The position numbers were made by a program, and so were the translations under genes. A DNA stretch of 64,000 nucleotides from an uncultured Clostridia bacterium (lineage in GTDB: Bacteria; Bacillota; Clostridia; TANB77; CAG-508), in NCBI GenBank assembly GCA_934120395.1, contig CAKOTZ010000006.1, positions 1 through 64,000 on the forward strand, given 5' to 3'. Under the pieces are notes generated by a model, which saw only the letters and a program-made list of their open reading frames with translations, did not search any database and was not told the origin of the DNA. Within the stretch, counting starts at the first letter, position 1. The number at the start of each line of letters is the position of its first letter. Positions 63,278 to 64,000 of the stretch are shown here, piece by piece.

Positions 63278-63829
63278 GTGAACGAATTAGTAAAAAGAGC
63301 AAAAAATGGGGATAAAAAGGCATTTACTAAATTGATTAAAATAATATCAGAAGATTTATATAGAATGGCAAGAATACGTTTAAAAAATGAAATAGATATT
63401 AATGAAGTGGTTCAAGAAACAATAATAAAAATATATAAATCAATAAAAACGGTAAGAAGGGAAGAGGCGTTTAAAAAATGGGCAATTAAAATATTAGTTA
63501 ATTGTTGCAATGATGTATATAACAAATCGTATAATAAATATGAATTCCTAGAAGAAAATATAGAGAAAGTTTACGTAAACAAAAACTGTTTTGATTGTGA
63601 TATTGAGAAAAAAATTGATGACATGGACTTTGAAATATTAATAAGAAAATTAAGTTATAAGGAAAGAATAGTACTTACACTATATTATTCAGATGGATTA
63701 ACTTCGAGACAGATAGGAAAAATATTAGAAGAACCTGAAAGTACAATAAAAAATAGAATAAATAGAGCGGTTAAGAAATTAAGATTTTCGTATGAAGTTG
63801 AGAGTTATAAAGAAACAATTGAAAATTAA
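63278..63829 (+). CDS. ECF-type RNA polymerase sigma factor, second
   Basis: This 183-residue paralogue of the sigma factor at 59792 has region 2 (LYRMARIRLKNEIDINEVVQETIIKIYKS, then AFKKWAIKILVNCC) and a region 4 helix-turn-helix (LTSRQIGKILEEPESTIKNRINRAVKKL). The GTG start has AAAGGA at a rather long 12-base distance. No anti-sigma gene follows within the window; only 171 bases remain after its stop. Confidence 0.9.
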   Translation: MNELVKRAKNGDKKAFTKLIKIISEDLYRMARIRLKNEIDINEVVQETIIKIYKSIKTVRREEAFKKWAIKILVNCCNDVYNKSYNKYEFLEENIEKVYVNKNCFDCDIEKKIDDMDFEILIRKLSYKERIVLTLYYSDGLTSRQIGKILEEPESTIKNRINRAVKKLRFSYEVESYKETIEN

Positions 63830-63866
63830 GTAAAAAAATTAAATGTCATTAAATTAAAAGACAAAT

Positions 63867-63890
63867 AAAGAGCAAATTTATGCTCTTTTT
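63867..63890 (+). terminator. Terminator after the second sigma gene
   Basis: AAAGAGCA pairs with TGCTCTTT, with a T-run. The last 110 bases of the window show no further feature. Confidence 0.78.
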
Positions 63891-64000
63891 ATATATTCAA
63901 ATTAAAAAGATTTGTATTAGCTAAAATTATGTATGTATAAAACAGTGCAAAGTTTGCATGTAATAGTTTGCCTAAAATATATGGCTTTATAGAAATTCCA

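Overview
The window looks like the chromosome of a low-GC, endospore-lineage Bacillota, most likely an uncultured gut-type clostridium. The support is very AT-rich DNA, AAGGAGG ribosome sites, sigma-A promoters (TTGACA/TATAAT), a mraZ-rsmH-ftsL-PBP-murE-mraY-ftsW-murG cell-division cluster with a meso-DAP-type MurE, TrmFO, anaerobic NrdD/NrdG, and Spo0E-like and Spo0A-like regulators. Species identity cannot be read from the sequence.

Layout. 1-663: end of a large serine recombinase butted onto a truncated GH94 gene, probably an element boundary. 1073-8764: nrdDG, rsmA, a sortase, a PHP-domain protein, a Y-family polymerase/YolD pair with a LexA-like box, and an XRE regulator. 9012-18171: dcw cluster led by MraZ and its direct-repeat operator. 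18401-27392: topA, trmFO, rpsU, yqeY, two M16 peptidases, lgt and a Spo0E-like gene. 28202-42240: a type IV secretion-like locus (four VirB2-like pilins, PrgI, VirB4, two VirB6-like proteins, a SleB-type hydrolase and three small membrane proteins), followed by an SH3-CAP protein and a DUF4143 ATPase. 44650-49942: a diversity-generating retroelement (DGR) with prepilin-anchored FGE/C-type-lectin-like target, Avd, reverse transcriptase and template repeat. 50107-53195: OB-fold protein, orphan MutS-I-like protein, MazEF, a D,D-carboxypeptidase and two tRNAs. 53507-63829: a large thioester/DUF11 adhesin, an Ig-like protein, a GGDEF protein, two ECF sigma factors, an anti-sigma factor and a Spo0A-like regulator.

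Two things stand out. First, six otherwise intact genes (mraY, ftsW, trmFO, lgt, a virB6-like gene and a PBP5-type carboxypeptidase gene) are broken by eight single-base insertions. Every one is an extra C directly before a conserved glycine GGA codon, so the reading frame meets CGG-A and must move +1 to GGA. CGG is almost unused as a codon elsewhere in the window. This points to +1 recoding (out-of-frame or four-base decoding) at CGGA, not to gene decay, because the genes include essential cell-wall functions and the restored proteins match their families exactly. Second, the DGR is textbook-quality: template and variable repeats of 115 bp differ at 12 positions, all adenines in the template.

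How the genes fit together: the left half is core housekeeping and envelope synthesis. The right half is surface-facing, with a T4SS-like machine, pilin-anchored variable proteins and an adhesin, with sigma/anti-sigma and GGDEF regulators beside it.
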